Positions 27,092 through 39,511 of a stretch of 64,000 nucleotides of DNA are shown piece after piece. The stretch comes from Nannochloropsis oceanica. Taxonomy: Eukaryota; Sar; Eustigmatophyceae; Eustigmatales; Monodopsidaceae. The stretch lies in contig CP038108.1 of the NCBI GenBank assembly GCA_004519485.1, positions 620,001-684,000 of the forward strand, written 5' to 3'. The notes under the pieces are model-generated. The model saw nothing but the letters and a program-made list of their open reading frames with translations. It ran no database searches and was not told the origin of the DNA. A program made the translations under genes and the position numbers. Numbering within the stretch: position 1 is the stretch's first letter; every line of letters begins with the position of its first letter.

Positions 27092-30000
27092 ATGGCCTCT
27101 TCCTCCTCCTCTGTCTTCGCCCATCTCCCCATCCCCCTGCAAAGAGCGGTCATCGGCCTGATGATGCAGCTCCGACAGTCCGATCAGGCCCAAATTGCGC
27201 AATTCCAAGCGCCTTTGGAGGCGTTGGCGGACGCGGTGACCTTGCTCTCCGATGAAGAAGAAGCTGCAGATGCCGTCAGCCTTGTCCTCCTTCCCGTCTA
27301 CACCATCTTGACCCTCCCCTCATCCTCCGATACCAAGACAAAGACAACTGACAAGGTAACGCCCACATCCCCATCTTTGACATCACTTCCACAAGTACAA
27401 AAGCATCCGCAGCCGCCGCAGCAGCAAGCCCATCGCACCCCCGCAGAAGCCAAGGCTCTCGCTGCCGCCTTACGGTGTGTCAGCAGAATGGCAAGCAAGT
27501 GCGGCTCGAGCGTCATTCGTGATGATCCCTCCATATACCTGAAGATTTTGACCCAGTTGGTTATGTCGCTGGCTACATTAAGTAAGGAGGATTCAACAAA
27601 GCGCGTGGAGTGGTGGGTGGAGGAGAAGGCAGTGTTGGAGGCCTTGCTGGCGTTGTTGCAGTGCTCGCCTCTGCACGGGGACGGAAGAGGACAGAGAAGA
27701 GAAGGAGAAGGAGGGGGAAATAAAAATATAAAAGAGAAGAAGAGCGACAGGGAGGAGCCGGCGATACCGTCATTAGACGACTACCTCGATGACCTCGAGG
27801 AGGAGGACGATGACGCGAAGGAGGAAGCAAAGGCAGCAGCGCTTCACAGACAAATGTTAGCCGAAGCCCATTGGAAGGAAGTGGCGCGGGCATTAGTTGG
27901 AGCTATCAGTGGTGCTATTGTCGCGCAACTTATCCAGGGTCTGCTGGACGTGATTGCCCGAGATAGGAACAGGGACATGCGTTTGCTCGCGTTATCTTGT
28001 TTGGACAACTTAATCATTCGGTTACTACCCTGTCCTGACGTGTGGCGTCCGTTTTTCCCTGGGGTCTTCGGGGGATTGATCAAGGTGGTGCTAGGGGATT
28101 ACAAGCAGGGAAGTAGAGTGATGGCTGCTGCCTTGGAGGTACTGCTGGGGGTCACAGCCATGCTCGCGAATGTGAGGCTCGAAGCCACGGAAGGGTTGGG
28201 TTGCAACAGCAGAAGTCTGCAGGGGCAGCAGGAGGAGGTAGAGGGATTATTACCGAATGGAGAAGGAGGTGAAGGAGGAGGGACTGAGGCCAAGCCTTCC
28301 TCTTCGTCGCTCTCCACCTGGCAGCAATTCAAAACCCACCTCCTGTCCTCTTCCCCCTCCTCCGCCCCCTCCATCGCCTCCTCCCCCCCCCCAAAGCACC
28401 GGTATGTGTCTATCCCTGTCCCTCCCCAAATCCAAGTCCACGTCACCATGCAATGGGCGAGGGATCTGCAGAGGCGTCTGTCTGACTACCTGCCTGTACT
28501 CCTCCGTGCTTGTCTCTCCAGCGAGTCGGTGAAAGTGAGAGAAGTCTTAATAGACGGATTGGATCGCATGATTGCGGAGAACGATGACGAGAAAGGGAGG
28601 GAGGAAGGCGGCACGATGAAAAACTTGTTTTTGGTCGATTTGGAGGGTGAGGAGGAGGAGAGAAGGAGGGACCAGGGCGTAGCAGCAGTAGCGGAGTTGT
28701 TGAGGGTAAGGGTGTTGGATGCTTTGGTTGCGTTGCGGGCAGATGATGCACCGACAGTAGAGAGGAAAGCGCAGAGAGTTCTCACTCACGTTCTTGGCAA
28801 TGGTAGCAGCAGCAGCACGAGCAGCAGCAGCACGAGCAGTAGAGAGAGTCTTGTATCCAGGTCGCGTCTGCTGGATCGCGTGGAGGAGCTCCTAGAGTGC
28901 CTGCCAGCAGTGGCAACAGCAGTGAGCGATGTTGGCCTGCGGACGACGCTTCGGCTCTTGAAGGGGTACCTTGACTTGTTGTTGGTGGGTGGGAGGGAGG
29001 GAGGGAGGGAGGGGGGGGTGGTGTGTTTGTTGAGGGGGGAGAAGATGGAGAAGACGATGGGGGCGTTGAAAATGTGCCTGGAGGCGGAGCGGGGAGGGGG
29101 GGGATTGCAGGTTATCGATCCTTTGCCTTCTTTTTTGTCGGACACGAGAAGAAGGAGGAGGCAGGAGAAGAAACGGGAGGAGGAAGCAGACGGAGCAGAA
29201 GGGGAGGATAATGGGGAGGAAGACGAAGGCGGGAAGAAGAAGGGCCTTGGTGCGCTCAGACTCGCGGAGCAGCATCCAACGTCATTGCCTTCCGTCTCTT
29301 CTGCCGCTGCTCCCGCGGGTCCGACGTCTTCCTCTACCTCGTCAAGTCATACACTAGGCTACTACCGTCAATCGTTTCGACACGTTCGAAGCGAGGCTGT
29401 GCTGGAGGACTGCAAGTCCATGCTCCGGTTGTTGGGGCATGGAGGAATGAGGAGAAAAAGAAGGGGAGGAGGAGGAGGAGGAGGAGGAGGAGGAGGAGGA
29501 GGAGGAGGAGGAGGAGGAGGAGGAGGAGGAGGAGGAGGAGGAAGGGGGGGGGGGGCGGAAGTGGTTTACCTGGTAGTGAGCTACGTGATGAATGAGTTGA
29601 GAAAAGGCGCGAACCAAGCGAGGCGATTTCCAAGGGATGACGGGAGGGAAGGGGGGCAGGAGGGAGGGGAAGAGGGGGGGGAGGGGAGGATGCAGTGGGC
29701 GCTGGAACGGATACCGTTGGTGTATATTATGAACCAGGTCACGCTTGGATGTGGGGAGAGAGAAGAGGAGGAGGAGGGGGAAGAGGAGAAGGAGGAGGAG
29801 CTGAGGGAGGAAGGGGTGGAGGTGGACGAAAAGGAGGAGGAGGAAGAAGAGGCCAGGCTTCGAACGTTGGGTGCGGCGTCCCGTCTCTTCCTAGAGGGAA
29901 TATTTTTGACGGAAGGGGGTCCTTGGCACCTACCCACGGGCCAAGCAGCATCGACAGCAGCAAGGATAGAGGCAGAGGGAGGGAGACGAGGAGGAGGAGG

Positions 30001-32353
30001 CGCAGGAGGAGTAGGAGGAGCAGGAGGAGCAGGAGTGGTGGCAGTGCGTGTTGGGCATGGGGCGACGATAGAGGGAGGAGGAGGGAGGAAGGGAGGGAGG
30101 GATGAGGAGCTGGCTAGGACTCGGGCTCTACCTGTGGGGGTTTTGGAGAGCAATGCGCGCTTGGTGGCATTGCTAGTGGAGGGGGTGGGCGATTGTGTGG
30201 AGGCCCTTTCGGGTCGTCTGGCGGCTGTGGCCAGGAGAAGGGAGAAACGGGGGGCGGGAGAGAGGAAAGGAGGGAAGGGGGTGGAAGCACGTTGGGCGCG
30301 AGAGCAGGAGCGATATTTGATGCTGTCTCTTTATCCGTTGGTGGAAAAACTGGGTGATCCACACCCTCTTGTGCGACAAGCAGCTCTCACTACATTGCAT
30401 CGCTTGGCACGCGCCCACCACCACCAGCACCAGCAGCAGCAGCACCAGCAGCAACAACATACACAACAAAAGGTGGGACAAGAAAAGTCGGATATGATGA
30501 AAGCAGAAATTGGCGGTGGAGGAGGGAGAGGAGGCGAGGTAGGTGCGCTATTAGCCACTAATCTGGATTATTTAGTCGAAGCCCTCTGTGCGCGGGTCCG
30601 TAAATCCCAAGGAAGGGGAGGAAGAAAAGGAGGAGGAGAAGGTATTTCCTCTTTTCCATTGGCACCGGCGGTGTTGGAAGCTTTGATAGCAAGGGCAGGC
30701 CCAACAGCTTCCTTAGCCTTAGTAAGGGAACTGGCGCGAGTCGTCCTAGATGTCGTAGACGTGGAAGGATTGACACTCGGGCCACAATATGTCTATGGAA
30801 TGATGCGCGCGTTAAGAGTGATGTCTCAAGCCATACCTTTGCCGGAGGGGGGGAGGGAGGGAAGGGTGAGAAAGGTTCCCAGGGCCACCAGAGTATCGGC
30901 GGCTGTCTATTGGAGAGAAAAGATCTTGGGGGAGTTTGGGTCTGCAAAAAAGGAGAGGCAGAAGAAGGAGGAGGAGAAGGGAGGGAAGGAGGGAGTGGTT
31001 GAGACGCCAGCGGTGGGGACGGAGGCCTTTTTCAAGGGGTATCATCGAAAGAAAGAGGATGAGAAGAAGAAGGGAGAACAGGCGAGGAGGAAGGAGATGG
31101 AAGGCAAGTTGGAGATTGAAAAACTCTTTCCCGAGGCAGCGGCTGCCTCTGCAACGAAAGAAAATAAAGAGAAGCGTACCGAGAATGGCATCTACTATGA
31201 GGAAGAGGACGAAGGGGGGCGGGGGCGAGAGGACGGAGACGACGACGGGGAAGACGACAATCCTACAGTGGAAGAGAACCTCATTCTAGAAATAATCGAA
31301 CGCAGCTGCTACTTCCTCGCCTATCCCAATCTCTTCATCCAGCACCAGTCCCTCGCCATCCTTCGCCTTTCTCTCCTCAAGCTCGCTCCTCGTCGAGTCG
31401 TCCTCCTTCCCACCGTCCACCGTGTCTGGCCTGCCATCATGGCACGTCTGCGTGCCTGCGTCATCACCATTAATGGCCCCACCCGTCGACGTCCCGGGCA
31501 ACACGAAGAGGATCTCGATCGCTCCGCTGCTTACTTATTGACAATCGAAGCTTTAGAGATGATCTCGAGCCTCGCCGGGTTATGTGGAGATTTCTTATCC
31601 TTCAAATTCACGGAAGAGCTGTGGCCGGTGTTGAGAGCGTTGCTTCAAGCCTCGGCGTCGTCAGTGGATGCAGCAGTAGCTGTCGGTAATAGTAGTGATG
31701 GTGATATGGGAAAGCGAGGACAAGGGCGGGGAGGAAGAGGGGCGGCGTCCTCGTTGCTACTTCCTTCCCCGACGGGAGGGGGAAGAGGACGGGTTTTGAA
31801 TCGCGAGAGTTTGGTGGTGGTGGGAAGAGGACGAGGCACGAACGATAGCTCTTTGGCTCCTGACACGCGGCAGCAAGAGGTGCCGTCGCCTAGCGCGCTC
31901 CTCCTGCAACAACAGCAGCAAGAACAGGAACGTCTTGCCTTACACCTGCGGGCCGAGATGGCGTTGGTAAGGTGCTTGCGTCAGTTTATGGAGGCAGAGG
32001 ATTGTTATCGTTACAGTGTCCCCCTCGTGCATGTGATCGGGCAGACATGTCTGTTTTTGCTGGGAAGGGTGGAACCAGAGAGTGAAAGGGGCGGGGAGGT
32101 AATGGGACTGTTTGAAGGGCTGGTGCGTTTGGATGGAGCGGCGTTGTGGCCATTGTTGATGGAGGCAGCGGGATGGGATGTGAGTGTGAGGCCGCCGGTG
32201 AGGAGAGCAGGGAAGGAGCGTGGGAGGGTGGGTGGGTGGAGGGGGGAGGTGGAGAGGAGGCGGGCACAGGGGCATGCGGAGGCGTTGTTGAAGAGGGTGG
32301 AAGGCAAAGAGGAGGGAAGGGAGGAGATGGCATGGTGTGTCTTGACGGATTGA
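27092..32353 (+). CDS. TTI1: TTI1-like HEAT-repeat protein (TTT complex), single exon
   Basis: TTI1 with TELO2 and TTI2 forms the TTT co-chaperone that stabilises PIKK kinases such as mTOR, ATM and ATR. The 1753-aa product is helical (HEAT-like) with many low-complexity insertions. The strongest match is near the C-terminus, from about residue 1390: 'ILEIIERSCYFLAYPNLFIQ', then 'LPTVHRVWPAIMARL' and 'LAGLCGDFLSFKFTEELWPV'. This follows the order of the TTI1 C-terminal repeats (ERC..L, P..H..WP, GDF...F...+LP). The N-terminal part has paired helices and an acidic loop. It is about 1.6 times the usual length because of Gly, Glu/Lys and Ser/Gln inserts. The ATG at 27092 opens 'MASSSSSVFAHLPIP'. 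A different large HEAT protein is the alternative. Confidence 0.82.
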   Translation: MASSSSSVFAHLPIPLQRAVIGLMMQLRQSDQAQIAQFQAPLEALADAVTLLSDEEEAADAVSLVLLPVYTILTLPSSSDTKTKTTDKVTPTSPSLTSLPQVQKHPQPPQQQAHRTPAEAKALAAALRCVSRMASKCGSSVIRDDPSIYLKILTQLVMSLATLSKEDSTKRVEWWVEEKAVLEALLALLQCSPLHGDGRGQRREGEGGGNKNIKEKKSDREEPAIPSLDDYLDDLEEEDDDAKEEAKAAALHRQMLAEAHWKEVARALVGAISGAIVAQLIQGLLDVIARDRNRDMRLLALSCLDNLIIRLLPCPDVWRPFFPGVFGGLIKVVLGDYKQGSRVMAAALEVLLGVTAMLANVRLEATEGLGCNSRSLQGQQEEVEGLLPNGEGGEGGGTEAKPSSSSLSTWQQFKTHLLSSSPSSAPSIASSPPPKHRYVSIPVPPQIQVHVTMQWARDLQRRLSDYLPVLLRACLSSESVKVREVLIDGLDRMIAENDDEKGREEGGTMKNLFLVDLEGEEEERRRDQGVAAVAELLRVRVLDALVALRADDAPTVERKAQRVLTHVLGNGSSSSTSSSSTSSRESLVSRSRLLDRVEELLECLPAVATAVSDVGLRTTLRLLKGYLDLLLVGGREGGREGGVVCLLRGEKMEKTMGALKMCLEAERGGGGLQVIDPLPSFLSDTRRRRRQEKKREEEADGAEGEDNGEEDEGGKKKGLGALRLAEQHPTSLPSVSSAAAPAGPTSSSTSSSHTLGYYRQSFRHVRSEAVLEDCKSMLRLLGHGGMRRKRRGGGGGGGGGGGGGGGGGGGGGGGGGGRGGGAEVVYLVVSYVMNELRKGANQARRFPRDDGREGGQEGGEEGGEGRMQWALERIPLVYIMNQVTLGCGEREEEEEGEEEKEEELREEGVEVDEKEEEEEEARLRTLGAASRLFLEGIFLTEGGPWHLPTGQAASTAARIEAEGGRRGGGGAGGVGGAGGAGVVAVRVGHGATIEGGGGRKGGRDEELARTRALPVGVLESNARLVALLVEGVGDCVEALSGRLAAVARRREKRGAGERKGGKGVEARWAREQERYLMLSLYPLVEKLGDPHPLVRQAALTTLHRLARAHHHQHQQQQHQQQQHTQQKVGQEKSDMMKAEIGGGGGRGGEVGALLATNLDYLVEALCARVRKSQGRGGRKGGGEGISSFPLAPAVLEALIARAGPTASLALVRELARVVLDVVDVEGLTLGPQYVYGMMRALRVMSQAIPLPEGGREGRVRKVPRATRVSAAVYWREKILGEFGSAKKERQKKEEEKGGKEGVVETPAVGTEAFFKGYHRKKEDEKKKGEQARRKEMEGKLEIEKLFPEAAAASATKENKEKRTENGIYYEEEDEGGRGREDGDDDGEDDNPTVEENLILEIIERSCYFLAYPNLFIQHQSLAILRLSLLKLAPRRVVLLPTVHRVWPAIMARLRACVITINGPTRRRPGQHEEDLDRSAAYLLTIEALEMISSLAGLCGDFLSFKFTEELWPVLRALLQASASSVDAAVAVGNSSDGDMGKRGQGRGGRGAASSLLLPSPTGGGRGRVLNRESLVVVGRGRGTNDSSLAPDTRQQEVPSPSALLLQQQQQEQERLALHLRAEMALVRCLRQFMEAEDCYRYSVPLVHVIGQTCLFLLGRVEPESERGGEVMGLFEGLVRLDGAALWPLLMEAAGWDVSVRPPVRRAGKERGRVGGWRGEVERRRAQGHAEALLKRVEGKEEGREEMAWCVLTD
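29465..29542 (+). repeat. (GGA)26 polyglycine tract in TTI1
   Basis: A perfect in-frame GGA microsatellite of 26 units encodes glycine at residues 792-817 and is followed by a poly-G run. It inserts a flexible spacer into the HEAT scaffold. Confidence 0.93.
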
Positions 32354-32667
32354 GTTGGGGACATATGCGTGTTAGAATTATTAAAAGGGGGGGGAGAAAG
32401 GGGAAATGGCACGATAATTAGTCTCCCAGGGGCGCCAAAGTCAAATGAATTGCACATCAGGAACCAGTAGAGGAAGAAAAGAAAGGAAAAGATAATGGCG
32501 TTAAGAATGAGAAACATGGAACCAACGATAAAATTTCTTGGCTTGTGTGTCTCTCTATTCTTAGTTGTGTACACACTCATCTTCAAGCGAATCCACCTTC
32601 CTCCTCCTCCATGGCCCCTGCCCAACCCCACCATTCAGTCAAATCTTGTTCCCTCACTACCCTATCA
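32354..32667. other. Convergent intergenic region
   Basis: 3' ends of TTI1 and the CCDC57-like gene meet here. No gene or repeat of note. Confidence 0.5.
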
Positions 32668-35115
32668 CTATCGCTCGTTGTAATTCCGCACCTTCTGTTT
32701 CGCTGCCGCCAAGCTCGCTGCGGCGGCTCCTTTCCGACTTTTCAGTCGGCTGAGAGCGTCTTTTTGCCCCTGTGTTTCTCGTGCCGAGGCCAATGGTGGA
32801 TTAAGCAAGCGACGAGTAGTGGAGACCGACGTCGTCGTCATTTGTGGCTGCCCGTCGAGGAAAAGGCCTTCGCCCCGTGTATTCGAAGCCGTAGTAGAAG
32901 TGGTAGGATTACGTTGCTGCAGTGCTCTGTGAGGATGTGGCTTCTTTGTTCGCGCTGGCGGCCCCGTGTGACTGCCTTCCTCCATATCTTCCCCGTCGTC
33001 GTTCCGACCCTGCCAGTCATGCCCATCACCCTCCAACGCTGGCGCCCACGTCGACAGCTTGTTCAATCGTGCATTCAACTCACTGCTTATACCCATCAGT
33101 TTATCACATGTCCCAGACAACTTTTTATTCTCCTCCCTCAACCTTCGGTTCTCCAACAAAAGCATGCCGCCCCATTTCCCCTCTGTCGTCATTGTCCTGC
33201 TCTCCCCATTTCCGCCATCCCCTTCCCCAGCCGCCGTTACCCTTCCCACATCCCTGCTCCTCCCAGCATCTATAAACTTCAACCGTTCCATCTCATGCCT
33301 CATCTCACTAATGGCCGTCCTCAACCTTACGTTCTCCTCAACTAACGCCCCCTCCTCCAGCAAGTCTCGACCCGCTCCCCCCGTCCTCGCTGCTGCTGCT
33401 GTGGCGGCGGCGTCCGCCTCACGTTTCTCCCTCCTCAATTCTTCTTGTAGCCCTTCAGTTTGTGCCCGTAACCTCGCAGCTTCTCCTTCACTATTTCTTA
33501 ATGATGTCTCCAACTCCTCCTCCCTTCCTCCCCTCCCTCCCTTCCCCACTCCTGCTCGCGCAGCAGCAACGGCAGCGGCCACCTCTCTCTCTCTCTCCTT
33601 CCTTTCCTCCACCAACAAAGTCCTTAAATGCTCTATCTGTTCTTTCATCTTCCCCATTTCCCTCTCCTTCCCCTCTATCATCTTGCCCATTTCCCCCACC
33701 CTCAACGTCATCCTCCTTCCCTCCGCCTCTGCCTCCCACAACGACGTCTTCACATCCAATATTAACACTTCCTTCCGCTCTATTTCCTCGGCATGCTGCA
33801 ATTCAGCCGCCTCTCCCTCCCTCATCTTGCCCATGACCCTCTCCTCCATCTCTTTCCTCAGGTCCCTCATCCCTTTCTCCGCCCTTGCTGCCCGCTCCTC
33901 CGCTCGAAGCAACCTCTCCCTCACTGTGGCCACCTTAGTTTCTTTTTTTTGAACCGCCGCCGACATGGCCTCTTCGTGCGCTTTGTCTCTCAGTGCCTGC
34001 TCAACTGCTGCTTCCTTTTGCGACTGCTCAAAGGCTGCCTCTGCCGCCTTAAGCGTTCCCACTATCTCCTGCATCTTCTCCTCATTCTGTCCCACCACCC
34101 GTGACAGCTCCATGCGCAACTCTTTGTTCTCCCCCACCACCGCCACCAGCTTCGCCTTTACCTCTCTCGCGGCCACTTCATGTGCCTCCCCTCGTGCCAC
34201 AGCCCGCTGTAGCGCTGCCTTCCTCTCCTCCAATCTAGATATCTCCCCCCTTAATCCCTCCTCTACTGCTCTCCACCCATCCTCCCTAGCCAACATCTGC
34301 CCTTCATACTCCCTCTTCATGCTCTCCATTTCCGATGTATGCCTTCTCATCCACTCCTGCTCCATTCTTTTCTCCCTCTCTGCAGCAGCTGCTGCTGCTG
34401 CTTGCTCCCGTTGCGCGAAATTCTCTTCCGTTTCCGCCTCTATCCGCGCTGCTTTTCTCCTTCCCGCCTGCTCGGCCTCAGTCAAGGCCTGTCGCATGTC
34501 CTCGTTTTCGTGGACCTGCGTCCTTAAGGTTTCTTGCAGAGAAGCAATAGCAGCGTCTGCACGATCGAGCTCCGCATCTCGCTCCTCGATTAGATGGAGG
34601 TTATACTGGAAATCAGTTTTTAAACGCTGTATTTTTTCGTTATTTTCTGCTAAAGCGCGGTCTCGATCTTTCAGGAGCGATTCGAGGGTATGAATCCGGA
34701 AATGGTTAATGTCGTGGAGTTCTTTTTCTTTGGAAATGATGAGCGACTGGAGGCGAGACGAGTCATAATGTGCGTTGGTGGCGGTCGAGGCGGAGGTTGA
34801 CGCGAAGGAGGAGTGCGTGGGCGGAATTTGTGGTGGTGGTGGTGATATTGGATCAGCATCTTGGTGTTGTTGATGCTTCTGGGAGGTAGAGGAAGATGAA
34901 GAGGCGATGAAGGGCGCGTTACGATCGCCCCATTGGTGGGGGGAGGGAGAAGAGGAGGTGCCGGAACAAGAGTTTCCCTTTCGTGGTGTTGGTAGTTGGG
35001 AAGGGAAAGGGGAAGAGAGGGTGAGAGATGGATTGAGCAAGCACACCGAGAATGAACAGGTGGGTGAGGCAAATACCAAACTGCATACAATGCATTTGGA
35101 AGGAAGAATCATCAT
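32668..35115 (-). CDS. CCDC57-like coiled-coil protein
   Basis: An 815-aa coiled-coil protein. After a Ser/Pro-rich, poorly supported N-terminus it reads 'LIISKEKELHDINHFRIHTL', then 'KIQRLKTDFQYNLHLIEERD' and 'ELDRADAAIASLQ'. This closely follows the N-terminal signature of CCDC57 (KE.EW..L...R, L..DF.YNL.VL.ERD.EL...D). A long Ala/Glu/Arg coiled coil follows. A second conserved block near residues 690-720 ('LLLENRRLREENKKLSG', then 'ELNARLNKLS') fits the CCDC57 tail. CCDC57 is a centriolar-satellite and microtubule-associated protein involved in centriole duplication and ciliogenesis. The true start is uncertain: the ATG at 35115 gives a Cys/Ser-rich leader and an upstream exon is possible. 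Confidence 0.7.
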   Translation of the reverse strand: MMILPSKCIVCSLVFASPTCSFSVCLLNPSLTLSSPFPSQLPTPRKGNSCSGTSSSPSPHQWGDRNAPFIASSSSSTSQKHQQHQDADPISPPPPQIPPTHSSFASTSASTATNAHYDSSRLQSLIISKEKELHDINHFRIHTLESLLKDRDRALAENNEKIQRLKTDFQYNLHLIEERDAELDRADAAIASLQETLRTQVHENEDMRQALTEAEQAGRRKAARIEAETEENFAQREQAAAAAAAEREKRMEQEWMRRHTSEMESMKREYEGQMLAREDGWRAVEEGLRGEISRLEERKAALQRAVARGEAHEVAAREVKAKLVAVVGENKELRMELSRVVGQNEEKMQEIVGTLKAAEAAFEQSQKEAAVEQALRDKAHEEAMSAAVQKKETKVATVRERLLRAEERAARAEKGMRDLRKEMEERVMGKMREGEAAELQHAEEIERKEVLILDVKTSLWEAEAEGRRMTLRVGEMGKMIEGKEREMGKMKEQIEHLRTLLVEERKEREREVAAAVAAARAGVGKGGRGGREEELETSLRNSEGEAARLRAQTEGLQEELRREKREADAAATAAAARTGGAGRDLLEEGALVEENVRLRTAISEMRHEMERLKFIDAGRSRDVGRVTAAGEGDGGNGESRTMTTEGKWGGMLLLENRRLREENKKLSGTCDKLMGISSELNARLNKLSTWAPALEGDGHDWQGRNDDGEDMEEGSHTGPPARTKKPHPHRALQQRNPTTSTTASNTRGEGLFLDGQPQMTTTSVSTTRRLLNPPLASARETQGQKDALSRLKSRKGAAAASLAAAKQKVRNYNER

Positions 35116-36977
<1,862 letters not shown>

Positions 36978-37797
36978 ATGGGTGGTGTTAAGTGTCCATG
37001 TCTGGAGGCTTGAAGGAAGGAGAAGAGGGTGGTGAGGATCTTTCCTCCCTCGAGGGTGAACAAATGAGACGTTAGAGAGTAGCAACACACACATATACGC
37101 ACTTGCAGCAGCTGTGAGGAGAGGGTGGAGGGAGGGTGAGCTCGGATGGGTGCAGGCTAAGAAAGAAGAGAATGACGGGACAACCATCAAGACGACTGAA
37201 ATGAAATTTCATTTTTTAATTTTTCGTTTTCCTCACCCTCTTCATGTCATTTATTCGCGTGGGCTTTGAAACATAGACACACGAAGTCGTGCTTCTAAAA
37301 GTAGAGATTCGTGAGCAAAAACAACGTTTGCTCACTTTCCTGCCTCTTCCTCTGCCTCTCCGTCTTCCATTTCCTCTACCTCTTTCTATACTCTCCCTCT
37401 TCCTCTTCCTCCTCTTTCTCCTCCTCTTCTTCCTCTTATACGTTCTCTTTTTCCCCGCGTTTCCTTCCTTCTGGACATATGTCGTTGCCCTTGGTTAGTC
37501 AACGCCGTGGACTCTGACTGTCATCCCCGACCTCCTACCAGTCACATACAATTTTGGGGAGTGGGAAACAAACGAGAAATGAGAAAGGACTGAAGCAGGT
37601 GGCAACTGGAAGATACTCAAGTCAAGATATGTATGCTTTTTGCTTCTTTTTTTATGTTGGAAAATTGAAGTCAATTTTCAACTACCTCCCATTTTCGATC
37701 ATTTACCTTCCTTTGCGCCGCCCCTGATGCACTCGCATCCATTTCCTCCTTCCCACACCATTGAGCTCTTACTTCCCCTATACATACAAACCTTCGA
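36978..37797. other. Convergent intergenic region
   Basis: 3' flanks of Ub-eS30 and the WDR5 gene. It is A/T-richer near 37200-37270 and 37630-37680, with a CTC/TTC microsatellite at about 37340-37440. No gene is supported. Confidence 0.5.
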
Positions 37798-38075
37798 CTA
37801 GTTTAGACTGTCAAGCTCCATTTCCACACCACCCCCTTCTCTCCCTCCTCCACAACCACCGTTTTGCTCCATCAACACCTCTTGCGCCTCCTCCTTCGTG
37901 CACCACAACCGGATCACGCCATCCCCGCTTGTCCCCCCCGAGGCCAGCACCCCTCGAGAAGGATGAACAGCCAAGCTCAACACCGCCGCCTTATGCCCTC
38001 CTAAGGCCTGCACGAACCTCCCAGTACGTACATCCCATAAGTATACTTTGCCATCCTCCGATCCACTCACCACAA

Positions 38076-38139
<64 letters not shown>

Positions 38140-39177
38140 GTGTCGGTGCTTCCCCTGCCCCTGCAAATACACAAACGCCGCCGACATACACAACCTCTCG
38201 TTTCGATGCCCTTGATACGTCTTCACCACACGACTCGGGCTCCTCATCCCCCAAAGCCTGATCATCGAGTCCAATGAGGACACCAACACGTACTCGCCAT
38301 TCGGTGCCCACTTCACACAACCAACCGCAGGACTCCCTTCGGCAAACATGGTCTTCAGACACTGGCCCATCCCAGCATCCCACAGCCGCACCAACCCGTC
38401 ATAACTCCCACTGACTAGGCAAGTCCCCTCTCCATTGAAGTCAACCCCTGTGACCGGCTCCGCATGAGCCTCCAACGTCTTTAAGCACCCACCGGTACGT
38501 AAATCCCATAATTTCACGTTTTCGTCCTCAGAGCCCGAAGCCAATAAAGAGCCTTGAGGATTGAATGCAACGCAAAACACGTACCCTGTATGCCCCTGCA
38601 TTTTCCCCATTTCCTGTCCAGTCTCTGTGTCCCAGATTCGAATCGTCTTGTCGTCGGAGCCCGTGGCGAGGTAGGAGCTATCGCGGGCCCAGGCTACGTC
38701 CGAGACACCATGGGTGTGCCCTCCTTTCAGCTCACGGACTTGCGTCCGTTTGATGGGGTCCCAAATAGTTATGGTTGTGTCGGCCGAGGCTGCTGCCAGT
38801 AGCTGACCATTGCCGGAGAATTTAAGAGAAGAGACCGCCTTGCATCGTCGTCCTAGTACACCGGCAGATCGGTAGGGCCCTGAGGGTGGTGTGCAATGCC
38901 ATTGACCTTGATCGTCGTCGTCTTCCTCCGCATGCCGCTTTTGGTGCGTCTCATATTCTTCTCCTTTGCCATCAGCTGAAGCTGATGCTGATGCTGTTCT
39001 TGAATCTTGTGCCGGTTGTGGTGGTCTGGTGCCCTCCTGCGCGGCAGCAGCAGAGGTGGCAGCATCGTGTAACGACATGGAGGGAGAAGGAGGTTGAGCG
39101 GAAGTAGATGGCATGTGCGTTTGTGGTGGCTGCGGTTGTTGCGATGGCGCCAGTGGTGGCGGTTCCTCATTGCTCAT
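37798..39177 (-). CDS. WDR5: WDR5-like WD40 protein with internal polyQ
   Basis: A 459-aa protein from the ATG at 39177. After a Pro/Gln/Ser-rich N-terminus of about 115 residues come seven WD40 blades in WDR5 order: 'AVSSLKFSGNGQLLAAASAD', 'SDVAWARDSSYLATGSDDKT', 'YVFCVAFNPQGSLLASGSED', 'CLKTLEAHAEPVTGVDFN', 'VKWAPNGEYVLVSSLDSMIR', 'VVKTYQGHRNERLC', 'FVVSGSEDGKVYLWDVRTG'. WDR5 is the scaffold of COMPASS/SET1 H3K4 methyltransferases and other chromatin complexes. A 20-glutamine tract interrupts the loop before the 'FVVSGSED' strand, inside the propeller. The C-terminus adds a short Gly/Glu tail. Nuclear location is inferred. Confidence 0.88.
38077..38136 (-). repeat. (CTG)20 / polyQ tract in WDR5
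   Basis: A perfect 20-unit trinucleotide repeat, read as CAG on the coding (minus) strand. It lies in a surface loop of the WD40 propeller after a His/Lys-rich stretch. Confidence 0.95.
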
Positions 39178-39511
39178 GTCTGTGCTTTGCACGTGTGTGC
39201 GTGGATGAAGTTGTCAGTGGGTGTCCATCACAGCCTATTGAGTGACAATGGGGCTGCGCGTTGAGGCTTCTATTATATCATCAAGCGACCGCCTGGCGGT
39301 CTGGAGTCCTCATTCAGCGAAGACTCCTGGAAGCAACACCGCGAAAAGGTCACAAGCAGGCCAGTTTTTATATGCCCTCGTTCTTTGTACATACTCTATG
39401 CCCCCTGACCTGGCAACACTTTTGTATTGATGCCCTGCGCTTTATTGATTCATAGTCCTCGATTCCTCCATTCCCCACCACACAACAGCCCACCACCTCC
39501 CCGTCATCACC
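39178..39511. promoter_or_regulatory. Divergent promoter, WDR5 and plastid HU
   Basis: 334 bases between the WDR5 start (minus) and the HU start (plus). No element is recognised beyond a C-rich leader just before the HU ATG. Confidence 0.45.

Noticed and set aside
37761-38383. Plus and minus frames with poly-Ala at the CTG repeat
   Set aside because: Other-frame readings of the WDR5 polyQ repeat.
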